Source: Allobogoriella deserti
GTDB taxonomy: Bacteria > Actinomycetota > Actinomycetes > Actinomycetales > Actinomycetaceae
NCBI RefSeq assembly: GCF_042680605.1
Contig: NZ_JBHUEE010000001.1
Location: 620,001-684,000, forward strand
Length of the DNA stretch: 64,000 nt
Direction: 5' to 3'
In this document: piece after piece, positions 24,278 to 33,157 of the stretch
Position numbering within the stretch: the first letter of the stretch is position 1
Layout of the letters: every line of letters starts with the position of its first letter
The notes under the pieces: model-generated
Told to the model about the DNA's origin: nothing
Database searches by the model: none
The model's input: only the letters and a program-made list of their open reading frames with translations
Translations under genes and position numbers: made by a program

Positions 24278-24591
24278 CTCCGTTCGTCCCTCACTCGTGC
24301 TCGTCACCCTCGGTGCTGGCTGGTCGGGTTCCTCGCACTCCGTTCGTCCCTCACTCGTGCTCGTCACCCTCGGTGCTGGCTGGTCGGGTTCCTCGCACTC
24401 CGTTCGTCCCTCACTCGTGCTCGTCACCCTCGGTGNNNNNNNNNNNNNNNNNNNNNNNNNNNNNNNNNNNNNNNNNNNNNNNNNNNNNNNNNNNNNNNNN
24501 NNNNNNNNNNNNNNNNNNNNNNNNNNNNNNNNNNGCTGGCTGGTCGGGTTCCTCGCACTCCGTTCGTCCCTCACTCGTGCTCGTCACCCTC
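24278..24591 (-). repeat. 60-bp tandem repeat array beginning at the moaA stop codon
   Basis: Exact 60-bp direct repeats, about 2.6 copies on one side of an N gap and one on the other. Read with moaA, each unit starts TGACGAGCACGAGTG, contains CGGAGTGCGAGGA at bases 25-37 and ends ACCGAGGG. The first TGA is the moaA stop codon (24586-24584), and the last, truncated unit ends in the Shine-Dalgarno of moaD. The unit is related to the array after lysA. There are no spacers, so this is not a CRISPR. Confidence 0.92.
24436..24534. other. Assembly gap (99 N) inside the 60-bp array
   Basis: Both sides of the gap are at the same phase of the 60-bp unit, but the gap length is not a multiple of 60. 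The N run is therefore a placeholder and the copy number is unknown. Confidence 0.95.
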
Positions 24592-25690
24592 CGATGGCGC
24601 TCATGGGTCGGGCAGGCTGGAGGAATCCCGGGTCGTCGATCCCGTGACCGGCTTTCTTGCCCCACATCGCCAGGCGCCAGCGCTCCGCGATCTCCTCGTC
24701 GGACGCGCCGGACCGCATCAGGTCGCGCAGGTCCGTCTCGTCCCGCGCGAACAGGCACGCGCGGACCTGACCGTCGGCGGTGAGCCGGGTGCGGTCGCAC
24801 GCACCGCAGAACGGCTCGGAGACGGACGCGATGATGCCGACGGTCCCCGCCGGTGCGTCCGCCGAGGGGGCGACGCTCCAGCGTTCGGCCGGGGCCGCGC
24901 CTCGCTCGGCAGGGTCGTGCGGCACGAGGTCGAACCGGCGCTCCAACCCGGCGAGGATCTCCCGGGCCGTGACCATCTCACCCCGCGTCCACGCCTCCGG
25001 AGGGCCGAGCGGCATCTGTTCGATGAACCGCAGCTCGTATCCGTGGCGCAGCGCCCACCGCAGCAGGTCCGGTGCTTCGTCGTCGTTGAGACCGCGCATG
25101 AGCACGGCGTTGATCTTCACCGGACTCAGACCCGCCGCGGCCGCGGCATGGACGCCGGCGAGGACATCCGGCAGGCGGTCCCGCCGCGTCAGCTCCGCGA
25201 ACGTCGCCCGGTCGAGCGAGTCGAGCGAGACGTTGATGCGCTCCAAGCCGGCGGCGACCAATCCCTCCGCCCGGTGCTCCAGGCCCAGCGCGTTGGTGGT
25301 CAGCGACACCTCTGGCACCGCCCCCAGGTCGGTGCGCAACGAAGTCGTCGCGTCGATGATCGATTCCAGGCCCTTGCGCAGCAAGGGCTCCCCGCCGGTG
25401 AACCGGATCTCCCGGATCCCGAGCCGCTCGACGGCCACGGTGATCAGCCGCACCACCTCGTCGTCGGACAGCACCGACGGGCTCGCCAGCCAGTCGAAGC
25501 CCTCCGCCGGCATGCAGTACTCGCACCGCAGATTGCAGCGGTCGGTCAGGGACACACGAAGATCGCGCGCCACGCGGCCGTAGGAGTCGACGAGGTCGGA
25601 CGTCTCCGGCCGCGGTGAACCGGGTCTCGTGCCCGGAGTGTCCCCGGGCGAGGTCCGCGGGCGGGGCAGCCCGAGGTCGACGGTCACCAT
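24584..25690 (-). CDS. moaA: GTP 3',8-cyclase MoaA
   Basis: A 368-residue radical-SAM enzyme that starts molybdenum-cofactor synthesis from GTP. The SAM cluster motif CNLRCEYCM and the substrate-side cluster (CGACDRTRLTADG, then CLFARDE) are both present, as are RFTGGEPLLRKG and the C-terminal diglycine. A longer open frame upstream is a shadow of the SGNH hydrolase. ATG 25690 follows TACAGT by 6 bases without a Shine-Dalgarno, suggesting a leaderless start. The final Gly-Gly codons and stop form the seam of the 60-bp tandem array that separates it from moaD. Confidence 0.95.
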   Translation of the reverse strand: MVTVDLGLPRPRTSPGDTPGTRPGSPRPETSDLVDSYGRVARDLRVSLTDRCNLRCEYCMPAEGFDWLASPSVLSDDEVVRLITVAVERLGIREIRFTGGEPLLRKGLESIIDATTSLRTDLGAVPEVSLTTNALGLEHRAEGLVAAGLERINVSLDSLDRATFAELTRRDRLPDVLAGVHAAAAAGLSPVKINAVLMRGLNDDEAPDLLRWALRHGYELRFIEQMPLGPPEAWTRGEMVTAREILAGLERRFDLVPHDPAERGAAPAERWSVAPSADAPAGTVGIIASVSEPFCGACDRTRLTADGQVRACLFARDETDLRDLMRSGASDEEIAERWRLAMWGKKAGHGIDDPGFLQPARPMSAIGG

Positions 25691-25696
25691 CCGACC

Positions 25697-25702
25697 ACTG
25701 TA
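25697..25702 (-). promoter_or_regulatory. Putative -10 element for leaderless moaA
   Basis: Minus-strand TACAGT ends 6 bases before ATG 25690 and there is no Shine-Dalgarno sequence. It lies in the 31-base gap after the SGNH-hydrolase stop at 25722. No convincing -35. Confidence 0.4.
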
Positions 25703-25721
25703 GTCGCGGACCTCGGTGCGC

Positions 25722-26315
25722 TCAGGTCGACTCGGGAAGGCCCAGCCAGGCGTGCCAGCCGTTGTGCAGCACCAGCCACGCCAGTAGGCCGTAGCCGGCC
25801 TGCCCGGGATGGACGCCGTCGCCTGCGGCGACATCCGCGTGCCACTGCTCGTGGGTGCGCAGCGGTTCGTGCGTCTCGACGTACGGCACGTGACGGCGCC
25901 GGCAGACGTCCGAGAACGCCTGGGACAGGGCAGCCACGGCGTCGTCGTCCACATCGGGCCGCGGCGGCGGCCCGACCACGAAGCACGAGATGCGCGAGGC
26001 CGCCGCAACGTCGAGGACATTGGCGAGGTTGAGCCGCGACCGGGCGACTGAGACGCCGTCGAGGATGTCCTGCGACCCGAGCCCGATGACGAGGCGGTTG
26101 TCGCTGTGGGCGCCGAAGCGCCGCTGGGTCTCGGACTCCCACCGCGCCGAGAGCGCGGACGTCGACTCACCGGGTACGGCCAGCGGCGCGACCAGGACGG
26201 GATTCTCGGTCGTCGTGCGTGCCATCACGCGCCCGACCCAGCCGAGACCGCGGGCGTCGCCGAGCCCCGCGACCAGCTCGTCGCCGACGACGCAGACCCG
26301 CATCCCCTCGTCCAC
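25722..26315 (-). CDS. SGNH/GDSL-type hydrolase
   Basis: A 197-residue SGNH-fold esterase-like protein. The N-terminal block MRVCVVGDELVAGLGDARG replaces the usual GDS with GDE, so the canonical nucleophilic Ser is not obvious. RLVIGLGSQDI (block III, with Ser for Asn) and the C-terminal DGVHPGQAGYGLLA (Asp-x-x-His) are clear. The altered block I may mean a different chemistry. The start GTG 26315 has a good AAGGAG 7 bases upstream. It precedes moaA on the same strand and follows kgd beyond a strong terminator. Confidence 0.75.
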   Translation of the reverse strand: MDEGMRVCVVGDELVAGLGDARGLGWVGRVMARTTTENPVLVAPLAVPGESTSALSARWESETQRRFGAHSDNRLVIGLGSQDILDGVSVARSRLNLANVLDVAAASRISCFVVGPPPRPDVDDDAVAALSQAFSDVCRRRHVPYVETHEPLRTHEQWHADVAAGDGVHPGQAGYGLLAWLVLHNGWHAWLGLPEST

Positions 26316-26381
26316 TGCTTCTCCTTCGTTCGATCGATGTGGTGCCCGCCGATGGGCGTTCTCATCCTGCACCCCACCATG

Positions 26382-26430
26382 CCGACGGCCCGGGACGCAC
26401 GCCGCGCGGGCGTGCGTCCCGGGCCGTCGG
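26382..26430 (-). terminator. Terminator hairpin after kgd
   Basis: Bases 26382-26403 and 26409-26430 are exact reverse complements, a perfect 22-bp stem around a 5-base loop (GCGCG). It begins 12 bases past the kgd stop and lies before the SGNH-hydrolase start, so it separates the two units. Confidence 0.85.
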
Positions 26431-26441
26431 GCGCGGCAGAC

Positions 26442-29400
26442 TCAGCGGGCGAAGGCCCGCGAGAGCAGTTCGGCGTTCTCCTCTTTGTGTCGCTTGGCCG
26501 TGCCGGCCGCCGGCGAGGCTGCAGCAGGACGGGAGACGACATGCAGCTCGCGCCCGCCGAGCGCCTCGCCCGCGTGGTCCGAGACGAACGTCCAGGGGCC
26601 CTGGTTCTCCGGCTCGTCCTGGACCCAGACCAGCTCCGCACCGGGGTAGAGGTCGAGTTCGCCGCGCAGCGCCTCGAGGTCGAGCGGGTAGAGCTGCTCG
26701 AGCCGCACGATCGCGGTCCGGCGGTCCTCGTTCTTGGCTCGCTGGGCGGCGAGGTCGTAGTAGACGCGGCCCGAGCACAGCAGGACGCGGTCCACCTGGT
26801 CCGCCGCGCCGCGCACGCGCTCGTCGACCTCACCGATGACCGGCTGGAACGTCCCGGTCGTGAAGTCGTCGACGGCGGAGGTGGCCGCCTTGAGCCGCAG
26901 CAGCTGCTTGGGGGAGAAGACCACCAGCGGCTTGCGGGGGCGGGCGTAGGCCTGGCGACGCAGCATGTGGAAGTGGCTCGCCGCCGTCGACGGCTGGGCC
27001 ACGGTCATGTTGTCCTCGGCGCACAGCTGCAGGAACCGCTCGATCCGCGCGGACGAGTGGTCCGGTCCCTGGCCCTCGTACCCGTGCGGGAGGAGCAGCA
27101 CGAGCGAGGAGGACTGGCCCCACTTCTGCTCGGAGGAGGAGATGAACTCGTCGATGACGATCTGGGCGCCGTTGGCGAAGTCGCCGAACTGGGCCTCCCA
27201 CAGCACGAGGGAGTCCGGCCGCTCCACGGAGTAGCCGTACTCGAATGCCATCGCCGCGAACTCGCTGAGTGAGGAGTCGTAGACGAAGAACTTCGCCTGG
27301 TCCGGGGTCAGGTAGCGCAGCGGTGTCCACTCCGCGCCCGTGCGGTAGTCGTGCAGCACCGAGTGGCGCTGGACGAACGTCCCGCGACGGGAATCCTGGC
27401 CGGCGAGGCGAACCGGCGTGCCCTCCATGAGCAGGGAACCGAACGCGAGGAGTTCGCCGTAGGCCCAGTCGATGCCGCCCTCGCGGGACATCGCCTCGCG
27501 CTTCTGCAGCAGTTGCTGGATCTTCGGATGGACCTCGAAACCCTCCGGCGGGCGCACGTGCGCCTGACCGACCCGCTCGAGCACCTCCGCAGGTACCGCG
27601 GTCTGCCAGCCCACGACCGTCCCGGCGTCCTCCTGCTGGGACTCCGGAAGCTCCAGGCCGGCGACCTGATCGCGCTCGGGCGTGCCGCCGGTCTCCCGGG
27701 TCTCGGTGAACGCGCGCTCGAGCTCGCGCTGGAACTCCTTCAGCGCCTGCTCGGCCTGCTCCTCGGTGAGGTCGCCGCGGCCGATCAGGGACTCGGTGTA
27801 CAGCTTGCGCACCGAGCGCTTGTTCTCGATGAGGGAGTACATGACCGGCTGGGTCATCGACGGGTCGTCACCCTCGTTGTGCCCGCGACGGCGGTAGCAC
27901 ACCATGTCGATGATGACGTCCTTGTGGAACCGCTGCCGGTAGTCGAAGGCGAGCTGAGCGACCCGGGCCACTGCCTCCGGGTCGTCCCCGTTGACGTGCA
28001 GGACCGGGATCTGCAGCCCCTTGGCGACGTCGGTCGCGTAGTAGGAGGAGCGCGCACTCGACGGGCCGGTGGTGAACCCGATCTGGTTGTTGACGAGGAT
28101 GTGCACCGTGCCGCCGGTGCGGTACCCGCGCAGCTGGGAGAGGTTCAGTGTCTCGACGACGACGCCCTGCCCGGAGAACGCCGCATCGCCGTGGATGAGC
28201 ACCGGGAGCACCGAGAAGCCCTCGGAGCCCAGGTCGAGCCGGTCCTGCTTGGCGCGGACCACACCCTCGAGGACGCCGTCGACGGCCTCCAGGTGTGAGG
28301 GGTTCGCGGCCATGTACACCCGCGTCGTCGAACTGTCCGGTGCGGTGTACTCCCCGACCGTGCCGAGGTGGTACTTCACGTCACCGGAGCCCTGGACGGT
28401 ACGCGGGTCCTGGTTGCCCTCGAACTCGGAGAAGATCTGGCGGTAGGACTTCCCGGCGATGTTGGCCAGCACGTTGAGGCGGCCGCGGTGGGCCATGGCG
28501 ATGCCGACCTCGTCCAGGCCCTCCTGGGCCGCGCCGGTCAGCACGGTGTCGAGCAGCGGGATGAGCGACTCACCGCCCTCGAGCGAGAAGCGCTTCTGGC
28601 CCACGTACTTCGTCTGCAGGAACGTCTCGAAGGCCTCGGCCGCGTTGAGCCGGCTCAGGATGCGTTGCTGCTCCTCGCTGGTCGGCTTCGCGTACGGCTG
28701 CTCGAGCTGCTCCTGGAACCACTCGCGCTGCTCGCGGTCCGAGATGTGCATGAACTCCACACCGACGGTGCGGCAGTACGCGTCCCGGAGCTGGCCGAGG
28801 ATGTCGCGCAGCTTCAGGCGTGCAGCGCCGCCGAAGCCGCCGGTGGGGAAGGTGCGGTCCAGGTCCCACAGCGTCAGGCCGTAGCTGGCCACGTCGAGGT
28901 CCGGGTGACGGCGCTGGCGGTAGGCAAGGGGGTCCGTGTCGGCCATGAGGTGGCCGCGCGAACGGTAGGCGTGGATGAGCTCGGCGATCCGGGCGGGCTT
29001 ACCCAGTTCGATCGCCGGGTCGTACTCGACGTCCTGCAGCCACCGCACCGGCTCGTACGGCACCCGCAGGGCGGCGAAGACACGGTCGTAGAACCCGTCC
29101 TCACCGAGCAGCTTGTTGTGGATCAGGCGCAGGAACTCGCCCGAGGCCGCGCCCTGGATGATCCGGTGGTCGTAGGTCGAGGTCAGCGTCAGCACCTTCG
29201 AGACGCCGAGCTTGGCGAGGGTCTCGGTGGAGGATCCCTGGAACTCCGCCGGGTACTCCATGGCGCCGACGCCGACGATCGTTCCCTGCCCCTTCATCAG
29301 GCGCGGGATCGAGTGGACCGTGCCGATCCCACCCGGGTTCGTCAGGGTGATCGTGGTGCCCTGGTAGTCCTCCAGGGTCAGCTTGTTGTTGCGCGCCTTT

Positions 29401-30317
29401 CGCACCAGGTCCTCATACGCCGACCAGAACTCAGCGAAGTCCATCTCGTCGGCGTTCTTCACCGAGGGCACGACGAGCGTGCGGGTCCCGTCCGGTCTGG
29501 GGAGGTCGATGGCGAGGCCGAAGTTCACATGTGCCGGCTGGAAGACGGCCGGTTTGCCGTCCTCGGTCGTCGTGTAGGCGTAGTTCATGTCCGGCATGTC
29601 GGCCAGGGCCTCGACCATGGCGAACCCGATGAGGTGGGTGAAGGAGATCTTGCCGCCGCGGGCGCGTGTGAGGTGGTTGTTGATGACGATCCGGTTGTCG
29701 ACCATCACCTTGGCGGGGATCGCACGAACACTGGTGGCCACCGGGACCTCGAGCGAGGTCTCCATGTTCGTGACCGTGCGGGCCGCGACGCCGCGCAGCT
29801 TGACCGTCTCGTCCTCGTCCGGGCCCTCCTGCGAACCGTCGAGGCGGGCGGCCGGCTCGTCGGCGTAGGACTGCGTCGCCGGCTGGGCCGCGACCGGGGG
29901 AGCGGGTGGCAGGTCGCCACGCAGGCTCTCGGTGGCCGGCTGCTGTGCCCGCGGGTCCACCCGGGCGACCGATTGCTGGGGGCGGTCCCGCGTCACCGCG
30001 GCGTCCGGGCGCTCGACGGGCGCCGAGTCCTTCCGCTCCTGCCGAGCTCCCTGCCCCTGCTGGGCCTCGCGCGTCTCGCGGGCGGCCGAGCCGGCGTCCG
30101 CCTGCTGCTTCGCAGGCTCGGCCCGCCCGGCGTCGCCGCCGCGGGCGGCGTCCGGCGCCGGACCGTTGCTGCCATTGCTCTCGTACCCCTCGAAGAAGTC
30201 CCACCAGGCCGGGTCCACGAGGTTCTTGTCCTGCTGGTACTTCTCGTACAGCTCTTCGATGAGCCATTCGTTGGCGCCGAAGGCGGCCATGGGGTCGTGG
30301 TGCTCCTGCGTGGACAC
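26442..30317 (-). CDS. kgd: Multifunctional 2-oxoglutarate decarboxylase/dehydrogenase Kgd (OdhA type)
   Basis: A 1291-residue fused enzyme typical of actinobacteria, which feeds 2-oxoglutarate through the TCA cycle. It opens with FGANEWLIEELYEKY, then a roughly 120-residue Gln/Ala/Pro linker. An acyltransferase domain without a lipoyl domain has the active-site region TYDHRIIQGAASGEF. The thiamine-dependent E1 part shows AMAHRGRLNVLANIAG and GDAAFSGQGVV. Its activity is controlled by FHA proteins (GarA/OdhI) in relatives; none is in this window. GTG 30317 has a GGAG-rich leader. It is monocistronic, ending at a 22-bp terminator. Confidence 0.96.
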   Translation of the reverse strand: MSTQEHHDPMAAFGANEWLIEELYEKYQQDKNLVDPAWWDFFEGYESNGSNGPAPDAARGGDAGRAEPAKQQADAGSAARETREAQQGQGARQERKDSAPVERPDAAVTRDRPQQSVARVDPRAQQPATESLRGDLPPAPPVAAQPATQSYADEPAARLDGSQEGPDEDETVKLRGVAARTVTNMETSLEVPVATSVRAIPAKVMVDNRIVINNHLTRARGGKISFTHLIGFAMVEALADMPDMNYAYTTTEDGKPAVFQPAHVNFGLAIDLPRPDGTRTLVVPSVKNADEMDFAEFWSAYEDLVRKARNNKLTLEDYQGTTITLTNPGGIGTVHSIPRLMKGQGTIVGVGAMEYPAEFQGSSTETLAKLGVSKVLTLTSTYDHRIIQGAASGEFLRLIHNKLLGEDGFYDRVFAALRVPYEPVRWLQDVEYDPAIELGKPARIAELIHAYRSRGHLMADTDPLAYRQRRHPDLDVASYGLTLWDLDRTFPTGGFGGAARLKLRDILGQLRDAYCRTVGVEFMHISDREQREWFQEQLEQPYAKPTSEEQQRILSRLNAAEAFETFLQTKYVGQKRFSLEGGESLIPLLDTVLTGAAQEGLDEVGIAMAHRGRLNVLANIAGKSYRQIFSEFEGNQDPRTVQGSGDVKYHLGTVGEYTAPDSSTTRVYMAANPSHLEAVDGVLEGVVRAKQDRLDLGSEGFSVLPVLIHGDAAFSGQGVVVETLNLSQLRGYRTGGTVHILVNNQIGFTTGPSSARSSYYATDVAKGLQIPVLHVNGDDPEAVARVAQLAFDYRQRFHKDVIIDMVCYRRRGHNEGDDPSMTQPVMYSLIENKRSVRKLYTESLIGRGDLTEEQAEQALKEFQRELERAFTETRETGGTPERDQVAGLELPESQQEDAGTVVGWQTAVPAEVLERVGQAHVRPPEGFEVHPKIQQLLQKREAMSREGGIDWAYGELLAFGSLLMEGTPVRLAGQDSRRGTFVQRHSVLHDYRTGAEWTPLRYLTPDQAKFFVYDSSLSEFAAMAFEYGYSVERPDSLVLWEAQFGDFANGAQIVIDEFISSSEQKWGQSSSLVLLLPHGYEGQGPDHSSARIERFLQLCAEDNMTVAQPSTAASHFHMLRRQAYARPRKPLVVFSPKQLLRLKAATSAVDDFTTGTFQPVIGEVDERVRGAADQVDRVLLCSGRVYYDLAAQRAKNEDRRTAIVRLEQLYPLDLEALRGELDLYPGAELVWVQDEPENQGPWTFVSDHAGEALGGRELHVVSRPAAASPAAGTAKRHKEENAELLSRAFAR

Positions 30318-30603
30318 TCGGAAATCGCCCTCTCCGGGGGTGTGACGAAGATCCCTTCAACCCTATTCAATGGGTGGGGCCGGTGCCTGCCACGGGGCCC
30401 AAAGTGAGACTCGAATGACACTCCTCGGACAGGCCCCGACATTGGAGACCAACGGCGGGTCAAGACGGCGTTACCGGCCCGCTAGGCAGACCGGCGGAGC
30501 GTGGCTACCATCGTGCCACCATGCGACGATCCCGCCGCGGTCGACATATCGACCCTGACGACGCCGTCCCGGACGAACCTCCCCCAGTCAGGCGGCACCC
30601 GAG

Positions 30604-31932
30604 GTGGTGACCGACTGGCTGCTCATCCTGCTGGGGGTCGTCCTCACAGCCGGGACCGCGGTGTTCGTCGCCGCCGAGTTCTCGCTCGTCGCGCTCGACC
30701 CGGGCACGGTCGACCGGCGCGCCGCCGCCGGGGACAAGCGAGCTGTCGGTGTCCGCCGCGCCCTGCGCCACCTCTCGCTCGAACTGTCCAGCGCGCAGGT
30801 CGGCATCACCGCCACCACGATCCTCCTCGGGTACACCGCCCAGTCGGCGCTGGCCGACCTGCTCGCGGCACCTCTGGGGTCCGCCGGTCTCGCTGAGGCC
30901 GCCGCCACCGCGACCGCGGTGGTGCTCTCCCTGATCCTCGTCAACACTTTCTCGATGGTCTTCGGCGAGCTCGTGCCGAAGAACCTCGCGCTCGCCGAGC
31001 CGCTCGCCACCGCCGGCGTCGTCACGCCCGTCCAGGGCGTCTTCACCCGCGCGTTGCGCCCCATCATCCTCGCCCTCAACGGCTCCGCCAACTGGGTGCT
31101 CGGCCGGTTCGGCGTCGAGGCGGCGGAGGAGCTCGCCGGCGGCCGCTCGGCCTCCGAACTCGCGGCGCTGGTTCGCCGCTCGGCAGAACAGGGCACCCTC
31201 GACGTCTCGACGGCGACGTTGCTGACCCGGTCCATCGGGCTGGGCGCCCTGACCGCCGTCGACGTCATGACCGACCGCGGCCGGCTGTACACCCTCACGC
31301 GTGAGGAGACCGCCGCAGACGTCGTCGACCTCGCCCGCACCACCGGGCACTCGCGGTTTCCCGTCATCGGCGACGACAGCGACGACATCGTCGGGCTTGT
31401 CCACCTGCGCCGGGCCATCGCCGTCCCCTACGAGCGCCGCGCCGAGGTGCCGGTGGCCTCCTCCTCACTCATGGTCGAGGCTCCGCGGGTGCCCGAGACG
31501 CTCCCACTCGCGCCGCTGCTGATCCAGCTGCGCGAGGAGGGACTGCAGATGGCGGTGGTCGTCGACGAGTACGGCGGCACGGCCGGCGTCGTCACCCTCG
31601 AGGACGTCGTCGAGGAGCTCGTCGGGGACGTCGCCGACGAGCACGACCGACGGCGTTCGGGTGCGCACGCCGGGCCGGGCGGGACGTGGGTGATCCCCGG
31701 CGTCATGCGTCCGGACGAGCTCGCCGACCGGGCCCGGCTCGTCGTGCCCGACGACGGGCCCTACGAGACCCTCGGCGGCCTCGTGATGGACCGGTTGGGG
31801 CGGATCCCCGAGGTGGGGGACGAGGTCCGTGTCTCCGACGTCGTCCTGCACGTCGAGCAGATGGACGGACGGCGCGTGGACCGGCTGCGCGTGTGGCCCA
31901 GCCCCGAGGCGGCGGAGGACGAGAGCGAGTGA
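30604..31932 (+). CDS. CNNM/CorC-type transporter protein (DUF21-CBS-CorC domain)
   Basis: A 442-residue membrane protein. A CNNM transmembrane domain at the N-terminus (LLILLGVVLTAGTAVFVAAE and VNTFSMVFGELVPKNLALAE) is followed by a CBS pair (VDVMTDRGRLYTL, VVVDEYGGTAGVVTLEDV) and a C-terminal CorC/HlyC domain ending in RVDRLRVW. Relatives influence Mg2+/Co2+ efflux. The name hemolysin is historical. It starts at GTG 30604 and is divergent from kgd. The stop overlaps the next gene's GTG, forming a two-gene unit. Confidence 0.9.
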   Translation: MVTDWLLILLGVVLTAGTAVFVAAEFSLVALDPGTVDRRAAAGDKRAVGVRRALRHLSLELSSAQVGITATTILLGYTAQSALADLLAAPLGSAGLAEAAATATAVVLSLILVNTFSMVFGELVPKNLALAEPLATAGVVTPVQGVFTRALRPIILALNGSANWVLGRFGVEAAEELAGGRSASELAALVRRSAEQGTLDVSTATLLTRSIGLGALTAVDVMTDRGRLYTLTREETAADVVDLARTTGHSRFPVIGDDSDDIVGLVHLRRAIAVPYERRAEVPVASSSLMVEAPRVPETLPLAPLLIQLREEGLQMAVVVDEYGGTAGVVTLEDVVEELVGDVADEHDRRRSGAHAGPGGTWVIPGVMRPDELADRARLVVPDDGPYETLGGLVMDRLGRIPEVGDEVRVSDVVLHVEQMDGRRVDRLRVWPSPEAAEDESE

Positions 31933-32978
31933 GCACCACCACGGCCCTGCTGGTGGCCGCCGTCCTGTTGGCGTTGAACGCCTTCTTCGTGGGCTCGGAG
32001 TTCGCCGTCATGTCCGCGCGCCGCTCCCGGATCGAACCGCTGGTCGACGCCGGGTCGCACTCCGCCCGGACCGTGCTCTACGCGATGGAGAACGTCTCGC
32101 TCATGCTGGCGTGTGCTCAGCTCGGCGTCACGGCGTGCTCGACCGGACTGGGCGTCGTCGCCGAGCCCGCGATCGCCCACGCCGTTGAGGAGCCGATGAT
32201 GGCCCTGGGCCTGCCCGCCCAGGCCAGCCATGTGGTCGGCTTCCTCCTGGCCACAGCGATCGTCGTCTATCTGCACGTCGTCCTCGGGGAGATGGTCCCC
32301 AAGAACCTCGCCGTCACCTCACCGGAGCGCGCCGCTCGCATCTTCGCCCCACCGCTGGTGGCCCTGTCCAGGGTGCTGCTGCCGGTGATCGCGGCACTCA
32401 ACTGGATCGCCAACCTCATGCTGCGCGCGATGCGCGTCGAGCCCAAGGACGAGGTGACCTCGGCGTTCACCGCCCAGGAGGTCGCCTCCATCGTCGAGCG
32501 GTCGCAGGCCGAAGGTGTGCTGCGCGACGACCTCGGCCTGTTGACCGGCGCCATCGAGTTCTCGGAGGAGACGGCCCGCGAGGTGATGGTCCCGCCCGAG
32601 CGACTCGTCACGCTGCCGGTGGGGTGTACCCCGGACCAGCTCGAGCGTGTCGTCGCCCGGACCGGGTATTCGCGGCTGCCGTTGCAGACGGAGGCCGGCA
32701 CGCTCGCCGGCTATCTCCACGTCAAGGATGTCCTGTACGCCTCCGACGAGGAACGCTCGCTGCCGGTACCGAGTTGGCGGATGCGCGCTCTGGCGTCCGT
32801 CGCGCCGGAGGACGAGGTCGAGGACGTGCTCGCAGTCATGCAGAGCACGGGTGCGCACCTGGCGCTGGTGGTGCCACCCGGTGAGCGCGCGGCCATCGGC
32901 GTCGTCTTCCTCGAGGACATTCTCGAAGAGCTGGTCGGTGAGGTTCGCGACTCGATGCAGCGGGCACAGCGGGCCTGA
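31929..32978 (+). CDS. CNNM/CBS membrane protein lacking the CorC C-terminal domain
   Basis: A 349-residue paralogue of the preceding gene. It has the CNNM membrane domain (LLALNAFFVGSEFAVMSARR, LHVVLGEMVPKNLAVTSPER) and a CBS pair (EVMVPPERLVTLPVG; GVVFLEDILEELVGEVRD), but it ends right after the second CBS motif without the CorC/HlyC domain. The unequal pair is a common arrangement in actinobacteria and suggests a heteromeric complex. GTG 31929 lies in the overlap GTGA with gene one. Substrate: probably divalent cations, by family. Confidence 0.9.
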   Translation: MSTTTALLVAAVLLALNAFFVGSEFAVMSARRSRIEPLVDAGSHSARTVLYAMENVSLMLACAQLGVTACSTGLGVVAEPAIAHAVEEPMMALGLPAQASHVVGFLLATAIVVYLHVVLGEMVPKNLAVTSPERAARIFAPPLVALSRVLLPVIAALNWIANLMLRAMRVEPKDEVTSAFTAQEVASIVERSQAEGVLRDDLGLLTGAIEFSEETAREVMVPPERLVTLPVGCTPDQLERVVARTGYSRLPLQTEAGTLAGYLHVKDVLYASDEERSLPVPSWRMRALASVAPEDEVEDVLAVMQSTGAHLALVVPPGERAAIGVVFLEDILEELVGEVRDSMQRAQRA

Positions 32979-33039
32979 CGACCAACCGTCCACAGGTACG
33001 CTGAACAGACACGCCCGTCCACCGTTCGACCGGCCGTTA

Positions 33040-33070
33040 TTGGACGGCGTCGAGGGTTCGTCGTTATGGT
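33040..33070 (+). promoter_or_regulatory. Putative promoter of M23 peptidase gene
   Basis: TTGGAC (33040-33045) and TATGGT (33065-33070) are separated by 19 bases. Transcription would begin near 33077, downstream of the GTG at 33074. That supports ATG 33158 as the translation start. Confidence 0.45.
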
Positions 33071-33157
33071 TCCGTGACACATGACCGGGACCAGTCCCGC
33101 GACATGCCCGTGGGGGCCGGGCTGGTCGCACTTGACCCCTCCGGAGGTACCCCACAG

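Noticed and set aside
24272..24574. Repeat-rich N-terminal extension of moaD (peptide unit like VTSTSEGRTECEEPDQP).
   Set aside because: The 60-bp repeat is a multiple of three and open in frame, so it reads as protein. The good Shine-Dalgarno before ATG 24271, and the position of the array between two genes, argue that it is not translated.
24278..24591. CRISPR array.
   Set aside because: Units are directly adjacent with no unique spacers, and there are no cas genes.
32979..33157. c-di-AMP (ydaO) riboswitch before the M23 peptidase.
   Set aside because: Such riboswitches often precede wall-peptidase genes in actinobacteria, but I could not find its conserved motifs, and the leader is too short.
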